Source: an uncultured Erysipelotrichaceae bacterium (GTDB lineage Bacteria; Bacillota_I; Bacilli_A; Erysipelotrichales; Erysipelotrichaceae). From it: 5,359 nucleotides of DNA. The position numbers were made by a program, and so were the translations under genes. Positions 4,540 through 5,359 of this stretch are shown here, one piece after another (the stretch's first letter is position 1; every line of letters starts with the position of its first letter). The stretch is taken from contig CALBJM010000260.1 of the NCBI GenBank assembly GCA_937893225.1, forward strand, positions 1-5,359. The letters run 5' to 3'. The notes below the pieces were generated by a model, which saw only the letters and a list, made by a program, of their open reading frames with translations, had not been told where the DNA came from and did no database searches.

Positions 4540-5046
4540 ATGGAAAAAGAAATCAATTACTACACAAAAATTAGAAAAGAAGCAAACCTAACCCAACAAC
4601 AAGCCTCTGATAAAATGCAAACGATATCAGAAGACAGACTTGCTCGCATAGAAACAGAAAAAATCCATATTACCCCAGATGACATACTAGAAATGGCACA
4701 AGCCTACCACAAACCAGATCTATGTAATTATTACTGTACGCATGAATGCCCAATTGGCAAAAAAACAATGCAATCAATTCATGCACAAGAACTTTCTTCT
4801 ATTATTCTCCAAATGTTAGCTTCTCTCAATACTATTGAAAAAGAAAAAAATGAACTCATTGAAATTACTGCAGACGGCAAGATTTCAAACAATGAGCTTC
4901 CATCATTTGCTAGGATTCAAAAAGAATTAGATGAAATTTCCAATACCGTTGAAACCCTAAAGCTTTGGGTAGAACAAACGATTGCTAATGGTGATATCGA
5001 CGAAGAAGCATACAAAACACTAAAACAAAAATTGTACAAAAAGTAA
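4540..5046 (+). CDS. XRE-family helix-turn-helix regulator with C-x3-C-x3-C motif and helical C-terminus
   Basis: The 168-residue protein has an N-terminal Cro/C1-type helix-turn-helix at about 5-58. It shows the usual YTKIRKEANLTQQQAS opening, a recognition-helix region through ISEDRLARIE, and a final PDDILEMAQAY helix. It is followed directly by Cys62, Cys66 and Cys70 (CNYYCTHEC) and PIGKK, an arrangement I recall from other Firmicute XRE proteins and a possible metal-binding or redox site. Residues about 78-168 are two or three long charged helices, likely coiled-coil dimerisation or partner-binding, with an acidic loop (TADGKISNNE, 110-119) that superficially resembles an EF-hand-like loop. 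The ATG start follows from the HTH alignment; there is no SD, and the promoter position implies a leaderless message. It is divergent from the membrane/helical operon and probably controls both itself and that operon through the palindromes between them. The signal it senses is unknown. Confidence 0.88.
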   Translation: MEKEINYYTKIRKEANLTQQQASDKMQTISEDRLARIETEKIHITPDDILEMAQAYHKPDLCNYYCTHECPIGKKTMQSIHAQELSSIILQMLASLNTIEKEKNELIEITADGKISNNELPSFARIQKELDEISNTVETLKLWVEQTIANGDIDEEAYKTLKQKLYKK

Positions 5047-5055
5047 AAAAACATA

Positions 5056-5083
5056 TTGCAATTGCTTTGAATTTTGGTATACT
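5056..5083 (+). promoter_or_regulatory. Promoter of tRNA-Lys
   Basis: TTGCAA (5056-5061) and TATACT (5078-5083) are 16 bases apart, and TGG just before the -10 makes it an extended -10. The start would be near 5090, leaving a 5' leader of about 13 bases for RNase P. The promoter begins about ten bases after the regulator stop codon. Confidence 0.7.
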
Positions 5084-5102
5084 AATTGAGCACAAGCTAA
5101 TT

Positions 5103-5178
5103 GGTTCCTTAGCTCAGTTGGTAGAGCAACTGACTCTTAATCAGTGGGTCGACGGTTCGAGCCCGTCAGGAACCACCA
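5103..5178 (+). tRNA. tRNA-Lys (anticodon CTT)
   Basis: The 76-base cloverleaf is complete. The acceptor GGTTCCT (5103-5109) pairs with AGGAACC (5168-5174), followed by discriminator A and an encoded CCA (5176-5178). The D arm has GCTC/GAGC around AGTTGGTA. The anticodon stem ACTGA/TCAGT (5129-5133/5141-5145) holds the loop CTCTTAA with anticodon CTT at 5136-5138, reading the lysine codon AAG. The T arm GACGG/CCGTC encloses TTCGAGC. It is a single gene with its own promoter and terminator, not part of a visible tRNA cluster. Confidence 0.97.
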
Positions 5179-5183
5179 TTATT

Positions 5184-5207
5184 AACACATCTTCGGATGT
5201 GTTTTTT
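5184..5207 (+). terminator. Rho-independent terminator of tRNA-Lys
   Basis: AACACATC and GATGTGTT form an 8-bp stem closed by a C(TTCG)G tetraloop, an exceptionally stable loop in RNA, followed by more T residues to 5207. It starts five bases after the CCA end. Confidence 0.95.
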
Positions 5208-5219
5208 ATTTCAATACCA

Positions 5220-5246
5220 AAATTCTTTTTAGACAAAAAAGAATTT
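5220..5246. repeat. AT-rich perfect inverted repeat
   Basis: AAATTCTTTTT (5220-5230) and AAAAAGAATTT (5236-5246) are perfect 11-bp complements around AGACA. The stem has a single G-C pair, so it is a weak terminator candidate on either strand. It could be part of a convergent gene end or a chance AT-rich palindrome. Confidence 0.5.
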
Positions 5247-5359
5247 AACAATTGAATTATCTCCTGAGACATTATCATTTGTGGTTCATAGTATTATAAA
5301 AAAGTCCTGAATTGCAAGTAGAAACTGGAATCAAGAGAAATTAGTTCTTGTAGAAAATT
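5247..5359. other. Right-edge stretch without a supported gene
   Basis: No coding region, RNA or repeat can be supported here. On the minus strand an open frame enters from the right edge and stops at TAA (5296-5294) after 21 codons, ending LQFRTFL. This could be the C-terminus of a gene lying mostly outside the window, with the inverted repeat at 5246-5220 about 50 bases beyond its stop, but it is too short to judge. Confidence 0.3.

Noticed and set aside
5067..5255. Plus-strand 62-codon ORF across the tRNA
   Set aside because: Its centre (SLAQLVEQLTLNQWVDGSSPSG) is simply the translation of the tRNA-Lys gene, a well-known type of false ORF. It also reads through the tRNA terminator.
5144..5275. 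Minus-strand ORF starting MSQEIIQLL and running antisense through the tRNA
   Set aside because: The end (VVPDGLEPSTH) is the antisense translation of the tRNA. There is no SD before the ATG, and the frame crosses the terminator and tRNA.

Overview
The window looks like chromosomal DNA of a low-GC Firmicute. A fermentative D-lactate dehydrogenase, strong GGAGG-type Shine-Dalgarno (SD) sites, a tRNA gene with encoded CCA and a Firmicute-style 6S RNA all fit. Erysipelotrichia is a plausible class, but this is inference from general character; no marker gene proves it. I saw no insertion sequence, CRISPR array or prophage gene.

Minus-strand block, read from about 4450 down to 1: a small membrane protein gene (4415-4176) abuts a gene for a soluble helical protein with an internal duplication (4174-3755), and the pair ends in a strong terminator. 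Next comes a 432-residue protein (3616-2318) that fuses a complete HPr phosphocarrier domain to a complete LdhA-type D-lactate dehydrogenase, again with its own terminator. An independently promoted structured RNA, probably 6S RNA, occupies about 2226-2074. A small hypothetical gene (2003-1743) follows, then the MgtE magnesium channel gene (1573-218) with its own promoter. The mgtE leader holds a 46-codon ORF with a near-perfect ribosome binding site that overlaps the mgtE start out of frame. The 5' part of a Dabb-family gene runs off the left edge.

Plus-strand block: an XRE-type regulator (4540-5046) is transcribed divergently from the membrane/helical pair. A 19-bp perfect palindrome and related half-sites lie in the shared intergenic region. 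Its -10 box is placed so that transcription should begin at or next to the AUG, implying a leaderless mRNA. A tRNA-Lys(CTT) gene with its own promoter and UUCG-loop terminator follows. The last 150 bases hold an AT-rich inverted repeat and no gene I can support.

Points most worth a second look: the HPr-LdhA fusion, which keeps the phosphorylatable His15 but has Asp where HPr normally has the regulatory Ser46; the possible leader-peptide and hairpin control of mgtE; and the XRE/membrane/helical-repeat module, whose function I do not recognise.
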